From NCBI GenBank assembly GCA_902728285.1, contig CACVBU010000681.1:2954413-3018412 (forward strand): a stretch of 64,000 nucleotides of DNA, in the 5' to 3' direction. Under the pieces are notes generated by a model that saw only the letters and a list, made by a program, of their open reading frames with translations, was not told where the DNA came from and searched no databases. Within the stretch, counting starts at the first letter, position 1. The number at the start of each line of letters is the position of its first letter. A program made the position numbers and the translations under genes. Positions 23,701 to 32,700 of this stretch are shown piece after piece. Source of the DNA: Clytia hemisphaerica. Taxonomy: Eukaryota; Cnidaria; Hydrozoa; Leptothecata; Clytiidae.

Positions 23701-26700
23701 GACTACATCAAAACTTATCATCTCTTCATCATTTTCCAAAGTGATTTCCTTCAGTGATTGACTTAAAGATTGTGATGATGTATTAATCTGACACTCTTCC
23801 ACAACTGAGAGCCAATCTGCCACCTTTTTGGCAATTTTATAATATGCTGATCCTGGCATTGAAAGGACTGGCCTCAGCGGTATCAACGGTTTGTGAATCT
23901 TTGCTTTGAATTAGAGGTTGGTTTATATCGTTGGATAGCTGAAAGTCTTCTTTTTCTTTTGGGACCTGACGGCATATTGCCCGGTGGTGCTGTTTTAAAT
24001 CACTCCTGTTTCAATTCTATTTGCTAGAGGGCAGAATCTAGTATAACTGAGGCAAATTCTTTGGATTTTCGTTCACTTGTTGACCAAATATGGCTAAAAA
24101 ACGGTCAAAGTCTCAAAAAAGTGAGTTTCTGGAAAACTTTGGCATTTTTTTACTTCGATGGCCAAAATCTCTCCAAAAAGACCAAATTTGCATTTGAAAG
24201 TGCATTTCATTCCTATCAACTTAGGCTAAAAATTAAGATTTCAAATCGAAAATGGCTTCGCCCTCCTGCTCCTGCATACCCAACCATTATTGTAATTTCG
24301 TTTAAATTTTAAAATGAAAATTTAGCACATTATTTCCGCAGGGCGCGCAATTTAACAGACTCGAGGGAATGACGAGAAACATGCAATAAGACATGCATTC
24401 AGCAAAGGTTTTGTTTTTACATAAGTATTCCCGTTTCATATCAGACACATGTTTCATAGCAGGACAGGACAGTGTCTGCCTTTTGTTATATTATGCTTAT
24501 ATAAGCAAAAAAAAAATGTTTTTCTTTTCCTCTTTCTCACCAATCTAATTTTCAAATTAACAAAACATACCCCCGTCTTCATTGGACCAATCATCGGGCA
24601 CCATGTAAAAAATGAACGCAATTTGTCGATCTTCCACTTTATCGTCGTGACACAGTAGGAAATCTGAAAAAACGGAGTTTCAGAAAATTCATAAATGTTT
24701 CACAATTAAAAAAACACTAATCACTCCTGATTTTGAGTATAAGTTCTTCTTATAGAATCAAAACCTAAAATAAAGGGTGTGGTGGTAAGCCTACACTAAA
24801 GAGAGGTCCACCACACCCAAGAAGAACAAAAATCACATTCACAATGACGATGGAGTGTTGATCGTGTTGGAGTGGTTTGCCATCGGAGATCAATTGTCAG
24901 CATTGGACCGATCCTTTCCGCAACTGCTGATGGTGGACCTTGAAGCTCCGGATGTGGACGTGTCGCGAACGGCCACATTGACACACACACACGAAAAGCG
25001 TTAAAAAGGAACATTGTGCAAATTCTATCTCAAAACGCTCTTGGTCTCAAATCGGATGATCGTATCAACGAGATTACTCTAATGCTACATAAAAGGAACA
25101 TTTTTATTTGTTGTATACAAGAAACTTGGAGAAGTGCTTGAAAAAGGTTGGTTTGTCAAAAAATGACTGGTATCAAAAAGCTTTGAATCGTCTGGATTAG
25201 CGTAAAATTATTAATTCCAAGTAGCATATTTTTTGATAGTTTTATCTAGTTACTTATTTGCATATTGTTCCTTTTTTCGCTTTTTATTTTATCTACCTAG
25301 CGCTGTGATCTCTATCTTAGGATAGGGCCTATTCCCTGTGCTAAGGGAAGGTTTATCTCTATCTCTCTCTCATAAATGTTTCTGTTGCTGTGGGTCCCAA
25401 AACTAACAGAGCCTTACAACAAAGATAAAGTTAAGCCAAATTCTAGTAAACTTGCATTGCAGTGCTTGAAAGTTTTGGTCCATTCTAAGGCACAAAACGG
25501 TTAGATTTTTCTACAATTTTCTACAACATTCTTTAAACCCTGTGCACTTTTTTCTCATTTCGCACTTACGGAGCATTGCTTATCTTAAATACCCCTAGGG
25601 AAATTCGTGAGTTTATTACTATTTTTTTTTAAGGCAAAACTTCCAGGTTGATTTCGGGACAAAATATACAGTTGGAATTTCATGGACTTTTCATGGAAAG
25701 TTGAATCGTACCTGTATAATTATATTTGGCGCACGACATATCTATCGTATCCGACATTTTCGTATCCAAAACAATTTCTAACCATCCTCGAAATTGTGTA
25801 AACAAACAGTCTCTATAAAAGAAAGAATGTTCAATTGAACGAACAATCTCTACTTTACGTGGTCAAAGTAAACTTTTATGTATCAGCCGAAAATAGACAT
25901 TAATTACATTAGGCAAGATTCTTCAAATGCAGCAGAATTTTGTTAAATTTGGAGACGGGAAGAACTTTGTACATTGTAACTTTAAAAAAATATGGAACTG
26001 TACACAATCTACAGCTGACACTCTCTTATTCGACATTCTACTACCCGATACGCTCCCTTATTCAAGTCCCATATAATAACTCAAAGTCAAAACAATGTAT
26101 TCCAGTAGTAACTTAGAGCACTTAGCACTTAAAAATCATTGAAAATGGTTGAATTATTGAAAATCACCTGATCATCATTTTAGCAATTGCTGGAAGTATG
26201 AATTAATGTTAATTTCTGTCATGGAATTTGTCATAGAAATATATGATTTTAATTGGAAGCCGTATCTGTGGTATCGAACACGTTTTGTGTTGATTTCTCC
26301 ACCAAACAAATAATGATATGAGATGGTCTGATCATAGAGAAGAAAATTCCTTGATAAAAAAGTTTTAATTTTTGAATGAGTCATACCTGAAAGTTGATAT
26401 GGAATGTGTTTTTCGATTTTTGATATCTTCACTCTGCAGAAAGAAAAAAGAAGGTGTAGATTCCTGTCCAAGGTCACCAGACGTATTCATGATATGCACC
26501 ACTGGAGAGTCTTCCGAGAACTTTCCAGATAATTTTCCACCCAATACGTCACTTAAACAATAGAAAAAGTGACGTATTGGGTGGAACAAAAACAGTAAAG
26601 TTGCATAATTTCGTGAAGTCATTGCAGTGGTTCATATTATGAATACACTAAGATGGATGGAGGCACTCGGAAATATGTCCAAAATGAAAACCGTAATATT

Positions 26701-28855
26701 TGATAAAAAGGGGAAGTCTGTAGAAAAAACAATACAAATGATTTTTAAGTGCTAAGCGCTCTAAGTTACTACTGGAATGCAATGTTTTGACTCTGAGTTA
26801 TAATATGGGACTCAGTCAGATCTCAGGATCCGAAAGCTCAAAAGTGTTCCAATAAGGCTGAGAATATAGCCTAACCACTGAATCTCTCCAAAATCGAAAT
26901 ATTCAATGAAATAAAGTGGAAGTATTGGAATTAAATTCTGAAAAACGTTAAAATACCCAAATTTATCAATAAAAGATGAACTTCATTGAAACGCCTGGTG
27001 AAGGGCTAGCACTGCTCACAAAAACGTTGAGTGTTTTACCTGTGAAAACTTGAACAAGTCAGTATATTTGTGTTTGAATTTCAACTTTAATAAATCGTTT
27101 TTCAATTCTTTCAAAAGTTCCAGATCTTTTACAAAATTCTTGATTGTCCAATGTGGAAAAGGCTTGGTACAGAATGTGACGTCATCTAAATGGAAGACAT
27201 AAATTACGTCACGACCAACGCTTACTTCGTTTTAAAAAGATTGCTTATGGTAATCAAATCCCACAGGAGTTCATAAGAAGTGTACTCTATTCATCAAAGT
27301 AACACTTAAGAAGACTCAAGAGATTTAATCACCTTGGTAATGGTTTCAAAACGAGGCAGTCGTTGCACTCAAAACAATTTATGAAAAGGCCTATCAGATA
27401 AGAACAAATGATTCACCGACACATTTTTTAAAGCGTATGCACTTTTTTTAAAGCGTATGCAATTTTCTATTGATCATTATTTTCATCACATGATAGGTTC
27501 GTTATGAATGGTAGCATTTGGCTCTTCCCGAAAATGTCCGTACATGGGGATATAGTGCCCAGGGGTAGTGAAAAATCTACAAGATTTGCCAGGGGGTAAT
27601 CTTGCTCTGTTTGAGGGTAGTTTTGATTGTCCATGGACTCAACTGATGCTTGTCCAGGGGGGGGGGGGGTTAAAAAAATTTCCAAAAAATGTTATATCCT
27701 CCACTCCCCATATTCAATTTTTTTCTGGAAAAGCCCATTTGGTCAATCTAGTCTTTCAGCAGCGCATTTTTACTGGTCAGAATTTGCGCGAAGATTTTCC
27801 CAGAATTCCCTCCTTTGGATATTAAACTTCTCTCTCTTCTATTAAAATTTCATCACAGTTAAGTAGATCAAATTGCTGCAAAAGCTACACAAACTGTTCA
27901 TAAACAATACCTAAGATTTGAAGCTTGTCCACATACGAATGTGTAAAGTAGTTCAGAAAAAAGTGCTAGTATTTCAACTGAGTTAGTGCTACAACAACAA
28001 AAGGGGTCCAGGGTGTCACGAAAACCTTATCTAAATTTATTTGCAATGTGATGACTAAAACCAACCCCAAGTCCATTGAAAAAGACCACGCCATAAGATT
28101 GTTTTGAAACCTAACTTGTGATACTAACGTCCACTCATTATTGCTTGGGATATAAAAGATTCAAATCCTACCATTATCGTGGTCTGTTTTGTCCCTAAGA
28201 AAAAATAAAATACAGGGAATGATTACATAAATTCTAATACTAAATTTTTGTAGATTTAAACGTTTTGAAATTCAAATTTGTTCACCCTTTTATGAGTGTC
28301 TTTATGCACTTTCCTAAAAAATCGGCTGTTTTAGTATCCATAAAGCCTTAAAATGTTCTCAAGACTTTGGTCAATGAAGCCTTATGTTCTTAGTAGTATA
28401 TAGTATAGCCAGACCCTAAGCCAAATTCATGAAACTAAACGATTATTAAAACCATTTGCTCGAAAGAAGGCAGGCTTGTCTACCCGCAAAGACACAACTG
28501 ATGACTGCAATGTGACTATAATTTTGAACATCTCCTAAAGACATCCGAAAATTCAGAAAAGGCCTTAACCAGGTTTTTTGTACCCTTAGATCTGGGCAAA
28601 TTTTTTTATATCATGTTCCTGATAGAGTCTAGAATTGACAAAAAGAATTGATGACCTCTCCAATTTGCGGAAGTTTCGCGGAGTAAACAAATATAAAAGT
28701 ATCTGTCACCTGAAAGCAGAAGTGATCTTTTCTGTCACATCATCAGGGTAGGATAGTGGAGATAAAACTTCTTTAGGATCCATAATTTGTTTCTTGACGT
28801 TTTCCTCGTTGGGCGAATTTTTCTTCGCTTTCAATTTTCGTTTGGAAGATGACAT
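14731..28855 (-). CDS. OGFOD1: OGFOD1, prolyl 3-hydroxylase (Tpa1/Ofd1 family), 14 coding exons, complete
   Basis: Fe(II)/2-oxoglutarate dioxygenase that hydroxylates a proline of ribosomal protein uS12 and tunes translation and stress granules (known for the family). Coding exons 5' to 3': 28710-28855, 28172-28194, 27040-27185, 26387-26433, 25712-25812, 24571-24663, 20975-21001, 20525-20613, 20031-20162, 19037-19150, 17489-17571, 16149-16426, 15423-15481, 14731-14898. All join in phase with GT/AG borders, giving about 501 aa (human 542). Seen: lysine-rich start, KFKHKYTDLFKF, RGWLEIV, metal ligands H and D in LLCHDD, VFFEVSDTSFHQV (third ligand H), and the 2-oxoglutarate Arg in TRLSISGWF. 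The C-terminal second double-stranded beta-helix domain is present (TRLWKHGAFT, SLVYRDES). It has shorter linkers than human and two micro-exons (23 and 27 nt). Introns are loaded with transposons. Start chosen at MSSSKRKLK, just after an acceptor-like site. Confidence 0.93.
15510..15631. mobile_element. Small TA-flanked MITE (CCTTAA family) in OGFOD1 intron 12
   Basis: 122 bp with ends CCTTAAA...TTTAAGG flanked by TA on both sides (15508-15509, 15632-15633). Arms hold AATTTAATTTGGCGGA and its relatives. TA duplication suggests a Tc1/mariner-type helper. It ends 28 bp before exon 13. Fragments of the same family are at about 20185-20245. Confidence 0.65.
15967..16140. mobile_element. TA-flanked MITE touching the donor of OGFOD1 exon 12
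   Basis: Ends CTTTAGGCGTACAAAC and complement; TA on each side (15965-15966 and 16141-16142). Inside are several GCGAAAGT / TTCGCGA blocks on both strands. The right TA is at intron positions +7 and +8 of exon 12 (exon begins 16149 on the plus map), directly after the donor GTATGT. Confidence 0.75.
16600..16806. repeat. Repeat rich in TTTTGCGGAACTA / CGCGAAAA
   Basis: Mixed direct and inverted copies of AACTAATTTTCACG, TTCCGCAAAATGC and CGCGAAAA, ending in CCCTTAAGG-TA at 16806. It is related to the element at 43219-43325. The left end is eroded. Confidence 0.55.
16867..17051. mobile_element. Near-perfect palindromic MITE (GAATAGACC family)
   Basis: Two arms of about 80 bp (GAATAGACCTTATCGGAG... 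and complement) with only a handful of differences meet at CTCGAGG. The RNA would form a long hairpin. Ends resemble those of 30899-31114 (CAATAGACC). In OGFOD1 intron 11. Confidence 0.75.
17119..17473. mobile_element. TA-flanked MITE 15 bp from OGFOD1 exon 11
   Basis: Ends CTTTAATCGTAGAAATTTTA and complement, with TA duplications at 17117-17118 and 17474-17475. Internally the word TTTTAGCGA recurs in both orientations (17135, 17205, 17240, 17365, 17405, 17430 and more). The right edge lies just inside the intron after the exon 11 donor. Confidence 0.75.
18064..18999. mobile_element. Pogo/Tigger-like MITE containing a 76-bp satellite
   Basis: Flanked by TA at 18062-18063 and 19000-19001. The left end CTGTGGACTCTCGCTAATGC matches the inverted right end CAGTTAACTTTCGTTAATTC, the pattern of pogo/Tigger terminal repeats. 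Nearly all of the interior is a tandem array. No transposase. In OGFOD1 intron 10. Confidence 0.75.
18089..18950. repeat. 76-bp tandem array, 11 units, two unit types
   Basis: The unit runs from CTTTCTATAATTCGAATC to CCCTCGTAAATTA, 76 bp (one unit 77). Two subtypes differ in the middle: A has CCCATCCAAAGG, B has CCCGTTCAAAGG. From left to right the order is A A B A B A A B A B B, that is AABAB twice plus a final B. This implies duplication of a five-unit block of about 380 bp. Confidence 0.85.
19711..19933. mobile_element. MITE with GCCGGTCTCCACTT ends, TTA duplication
   Basis: Ends AAGCCGGTCTCCACTTGC and complement; TTA at 19708-19710 and 19934-19936. A relative is at 38110-38360. Three-base TTA duplications suggest a PIF/Harbinger helper. 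In OGFOD1 intron 9. Confidence 0.7.
22524..23213 (-). pseudogene. Penelope-like RT C-terminus and GIY-YIG endonuclease
   Basis: About 229 residues. The first half is the linker after RT (IHRACSTPENFKSSI). The second half is the GIY-YIG nuclease: VVYQINCSRCQSCYVGQTAR with the two Tyr and Gly positions, and RIREHRN with the conserved Arg. The Cys pair C-SRCQSC before YVG and a later SHFRSC form the usual small zinc site. Open through to its stop at 22524, but out of frame with the RT part. Confidence 0.85.
23227..23917 (-). pseudogene. Penelope-like reverse transcriptase fragment
   Basis: About 225 residues. Visible motifs: RPVLSMPGSAYY, ISFDVVSLYTNVP (first catalytic Asp), GLAMGSPPAPYLAN, and GRYMDDIL (catalytic DD). 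The N-terminal part is missing. The frame ends at a stop near 23227 where a short A-rich insertion (around 23228-23246) shifts it away from the downstream GIY-YIG frame. It was once one protein with 22524-23213. Confidence 0.85.
24782..25375 (+). mobile_element. LINE derivative with internal deletion
   Basis: At about 25018-25140 the plus strand reads QNALGLKSDDRINEITLML and FICCIQETWR, the start of a LINE ORF2 endonuclease domain. Within about 20 residues it jumps to a sequence ending in DWYQKALNRLD and a stop (25199). Next come a 175-bp 3' UTR and a TCTATCTCTCTCTC tail. So both ends of a LINE are kept and the middle (most of endonuclease and all of RT) is lost. Opposite in strand to OGFOD1, in its intron 5. 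Confidence 0.7.
26065..26815. repeat. 80-bp inverted repeats flanking OGFOD1 exon 4
   Basis: Arm 26065-26143 (CCAGTAGTAACTTAGAGCAC within) is the inverted match of 26736-26815 (GTGCTAAGCGCTCTAAGTTA within). Between them are exon 4 (26387-26433) and a MITE (26485-26644). The right arm continues to about 26960 as an inverted relative of 42430-42590. Confidence 0.7.
26485..26644. mobile_element. MITE of the TTCATGATATGCAC family (copy 1, type 1 core)
   Basis: Ends ATTCATGATATGCACC and near complement, centre a palindrome of CCACCCAATACGTCACTT. It begins 52 bp upstream of OGFOD1 exon 4 (in transcript direction). Others of the family: 33975-34132, 34447-34602, 34898-35050, 45970-46114, 54394-54550. 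Confidence 0.75.
27198..27397. mobile_element. Decayed MITE of the AATAGACC family next to OGFOD1 exon 3
   Basis: Ends CATAAATTACGTCACG and CAATTTATGAAAAGGCC match the ends of 30899-31114, and the inner blocks CTTCGTTTT and AAAACGAGGC also pair. It starts about 13 bp from the acceptor of exon 3, so part of the acceptor region may derive from the element. Confidence 0.55.
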
Positions 28856-29768
28856 TGTTCTAATTTATTTTTATTATATTTTTCTGTAGAAAGAAAATAC
28901 CACAAGTCAATACGAGATTCTAAGGGCGTGAACCTCATATATAAACCACAAGATTACTAAGAAAGGGAATAGTTTAGAAGGCGGTGGTTAGCCCGGGGCG
29001 GATTAAGCAGTGGCGGAGGTGTTTAATCTTAAACGCATATTTTTTCCTTTGATTACCATCGTCTAAATATACCAGTGATCTGCTCCTATTTCAAAATGTT
29101 GTCCTAAAAGAAAAACTAAAACACGAGTTGGCAGCATTTCAAATATGACTTCTCTAACTTGTGGTTGGCGATAGGAAGAGATAATCCCGGACAAACTTGG
29201 AGTTCAAAAGCAAAGAAATCATTCATGGCAAAACTTTGAGCACAAGGAGAAACAGATGTTAACTTATAAAGAATGCAAATTTTTGATAAATTTAAAACAG
29301 CGATGTAAAAATTATTTTTATTTCTTGACTTTAAATAAGAAAGTTACAATTCCGTTACCAAAAAAAAACTAGGAATAAATTTTTATACATTAAAAAACGA
29401 GTTTTATTATCTTAAATCTACCGTCATAAAGTATCCATCTTAAATTCCCAATGTCTCCCGTAGTATTTACTTTAATAGATTTGTTTGAACAACAAGCGTG
29501 TTTTATCTTTCTTGAAGCTCAGTTTGAGAGCAGGTCGAAGGGCGCCTCGTCTAAGGCGATATATGGTGTCAAAACCAGAATTGTTCGTAGATGAGGTCAT
29601 TCCGAGCAAGACATCATTTCAAGGGCTATCCTTCCCATATGGACTCCTTTATCATTAACTACAATTCCATTCATGTTAACAACAATCCATTGCAAAAAGG
29701 TTGTTCTCCATAGAAATCGCACCCAACATGAAAAGGTTCGTCTCCAATGAATTTTCAACCAATCTGTA
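28856..29768. other. OGFOD1 5' flank and NUP155 3' region
   Basis: 913 bp separate the OGFOD1 start and the NUP155 stop. A strong acceptor-like site (TTTTCTTTCTACAG) lies 28 bases upstream of the OGFOD1 ATG. AATAAA on the minus strand at 29403-29408 is a possible NUP155 poly(A) signal, about 360 bases after its stop. No other gene seen. Confidence 0.45.
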
Positions 29769-32700
29769 CTACAACATGCGTTTCAATCTCATTTGATTGT
29801 TTTTAAATCTCTGGAGTAAAACCCGTACTTCGGGTTCACTGGCATCCATGGAATCTAAGTCGACCAGATATGAAGTGGTCGTCTCAAATAATGATCTACA
29901 CATTGATAGTCTAGAATGAAAAGTAGTGTGATGGGTTACAAATTGTTTTTGAAATTAGCCAAAAATTTTGGCAAAAGCTTTTTAGACAATCTACGCATGG
30001 CAAACGATAGCCCTTAATCTAACAAGCATAAATATGGTACAATATCATATTCTACACATCGATAGTCTGGGATGAAAAGAAGTGTGATGATGGTTAGGCA
30101 AAACTGCTACGTATAAAAAACTACATTAACTCTTTAAGTGCCACGGTCATTTTTTTCTAAGTCTATTAAAGAAAATCGCTCGTTCAAACTTTAAAGGCTT
30201 ATATCTCCGGATCTAGAAGGAGTGGTGTAGGTGGAGGTCTGCGAGGGGGTACTTAGGCAAAAATGGGTGCTGGGTATGTGCGGACGGTAAGGGTCGTTTT
30301 TTTTCACCCTTCAAAGTCTCTCTAAGGGTCGGAAAAATCAGAAAGTTTAAAAAAGTTTCTTTAAGGGTCGGAAAATTCACGATTTTAGGATTTTTTTTTT
30401 CAAAATCGAAGAAAATTAAAAAAAAGTCTCTTTAAGGGTCACTTTTTCAGCAAAAATCAGGCTACTAGGGTCGGTTTTCGGGGGTCCCGTCTGCATATAC
30501 CCCTCATCCTCCAACCCTTTAGTACAACCCCCAGGACAAAAAAATACATTACAAAGCTTTTAGAGAAACTTATATTAATGGTTTAACTTTGGTAAAAGAG
30601 TGATAGAGCCATGGTTCAAATTTCGAAAAAGCCCGTTCAAAAAAGTATATTCCATTTTGTTTTATAGAAACGTTTCAGGAGAGGTGTTTTGACCTAACAA
30701 TCTGTATAGAAACTATGGGAATAAGTTGGAGTTTTTACAAGCTCTCGTTTGATTCAGTTAGTCGTTAACCTGTAATAAAATAATTTTGTTACTTTTTCTA
30801 AAGAACGCGTCATTTCTATTACTTCAAATGTTCAATTATTAAAGTATCTTATAAAAACTCCATCTCACCTTGGGAAGAAATGAGGAAATTTTATTCAACA
30901 ATAGACCTTTTCATAAATTTCATTAGAACATCACTTGCCTCGTTTTGAAATTATTGCCATGGTGATTAATTCCCAGCGGATTTTATTAAAACTATTTCCT
31001 AATCATAAAAAAAATCATTTAATGTCTCAAAAGACATCAGACATAATCACCATGGTAATTGTTTGAATACGAGGCAAGTGATGTTCGTGACGTAATTTAT
31101 GAAAAGGTCTATTGCTTAAAGAAATACTAAAATGGACAATTGCTTACCTTGTTGATTCAAACTTGTTGTTATCAAGAAGGTAAGAAGTAAGAAGTGCGAA
31201 CGATCCCCAAAGATGTAACGGTTTACCCAGCGTTTTCCATGTGATTTCCTGGGAAGAGAATAATGGATGGAAGGTTACATCAACCTACTGCAGTAGACAT
31301 TTCCTTGTGTGTTTTTCCAAAGAAAACTATAGAAACAATCATGCTCAAAATATTTCAGATGGAAAATCTTTTCTTGGCATCAACCAGTTAAACAGTTTAA
31401 AATATCCATTTTGCAAAGGAACAAAATGAGGTTTGATTATTCATGTTTCTCATAGATTGGAAATCAAGCACTCTGTTATAAATAATATACCTGGTCTGCC
31501 CTTTTCCGATTTTCGCTGATTGAGTTTTTAAAACTCAATCCAAAATATAAAAGGTATTTTCAAGCTAAATTAAACTTTATTGTTGTTTACAAACAAAAAT
31601 CTCTAATATTATCTACACATTCAAAATTTTTTTGGGAGCTTCGCCCTCTGAACACGAACCAAACCCCCAGCTTCATCAATATACAGCTTTGCTGAGAAAA
31701 TTCCCTTTCAGGCATATTAGAAACTCAATCTAAGTTTACAAAAACGGCCCCAGCTCAAAGTGCATAGAAAAATCCCTGGGTTTTGAGCTTACGCCACTTA
31801 GGACAAGTATCACAGAAACCTGCGAAAATCGCTAAATAAGCCACCGTAAAAAAGACCAATAACACCAATAGTCAACATCAAAACTACACCTAGACATTTA
31901 AGAACCAATCAGGAAAGAGTATGATACCTTTAAACCAATCAGCGTTGCGTACGTCATCAACAGTGAAGAGATAGGAACTTCCATTTCCAGAAACATGGAG
32001 AAAACCCACGTTTGATCAAGATTCAATTCACATGCTCTGATTTCCATTTGGTTCACTAAGAAGTCTGAAGAAATAACAAGTAATACTTTAATGGACCTAC
32101 CTATTTATAAAACGAATAATTAGAATTTAATGGAAGTAATGTATAATTTTAAATTTCGATTTATATATCTATTGGAACGGAGAAAGCAATTAAGAAACGC
32201 ATCGATGTTTAACGGTGAAAGAAAAATAATATCGACACTTTAATCAATCATTCAGAGAAAATTAAAACTGAGAAAATCTCAAAAAACCGCTTTTTTCGGG
32301 ACATTTCCGGTTCTAGCGGCCGGAAAAATTTTTTTTTCGAAAATTGGGCTCTGTCACATTTTGGGCATTGCCATTTTACATCATTGTGCAAAAAATCATG
32401 AAAATCTGTCGAGTATAAGTTGAAAAAATGAAGGAAAACGTTTTTATGCCGGTTTTCGGCTGTTCCGGCGATTTTTAAGGAGTTCCGGATTCAAAGGATG
32501 ATTTTTTTGGAAATCAAACGATGCTAAATTTTGGGCATCATCATAAAGAACATTTTTCTGTAAAGAAACAATTAAATAAGTTGAAAAAATGTGACGGAAA
32601 TGTGAAAAAACGACGATTTCCGGCACATTTCCGGTTCTACAGACCGGAAAAAAATTTTTTTCGGCAAACGGTTTTCGACACCTTTTCGGCAGTACTAATG

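Larger units (their letters stand above)
22250..23920 (-). mobile_element. Penelope-like retroelement, 5'-truncated
   Basis: Reverse transcriptase followed by a GIY-YIG endonuclease, the order unique to Penelope-like elements. The 3' part carries the stretch around CCTGATGATGATACAAAAGT (22290-22320) typical of their ends. The 5' end is lost near 23917, inside the RT just upstream of AKIHKPLIPLRP. It is inserted within the long-TIR element. Confidence 0.85.
21127..24362. mobile_element. Long-TIR element (possibly Mutator-like) with a nested Penelope insertion
   Basis: Left end GAGTCTGTTAAATTGCGCGC and inverted right end agree over 26 bp. Homology between the arms continues with interruptions for several hundred bases (about 21440-21690 against 24085-24330, including AATAATGGTTGGGTATGCAG). 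The flanks GAGGTTATG (21118-21126) and GAGGGAATG (24363-24371) may be a 9-bp target duplication with two changes, as in Mutator-like elements. The left arm has an extra GC-rich block (21140-21290) full of GCGCGCC. No transposase seen. The centre is a Penelope-like element. Lies in OGFOD1 intron 6. Confidence 0.6.
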
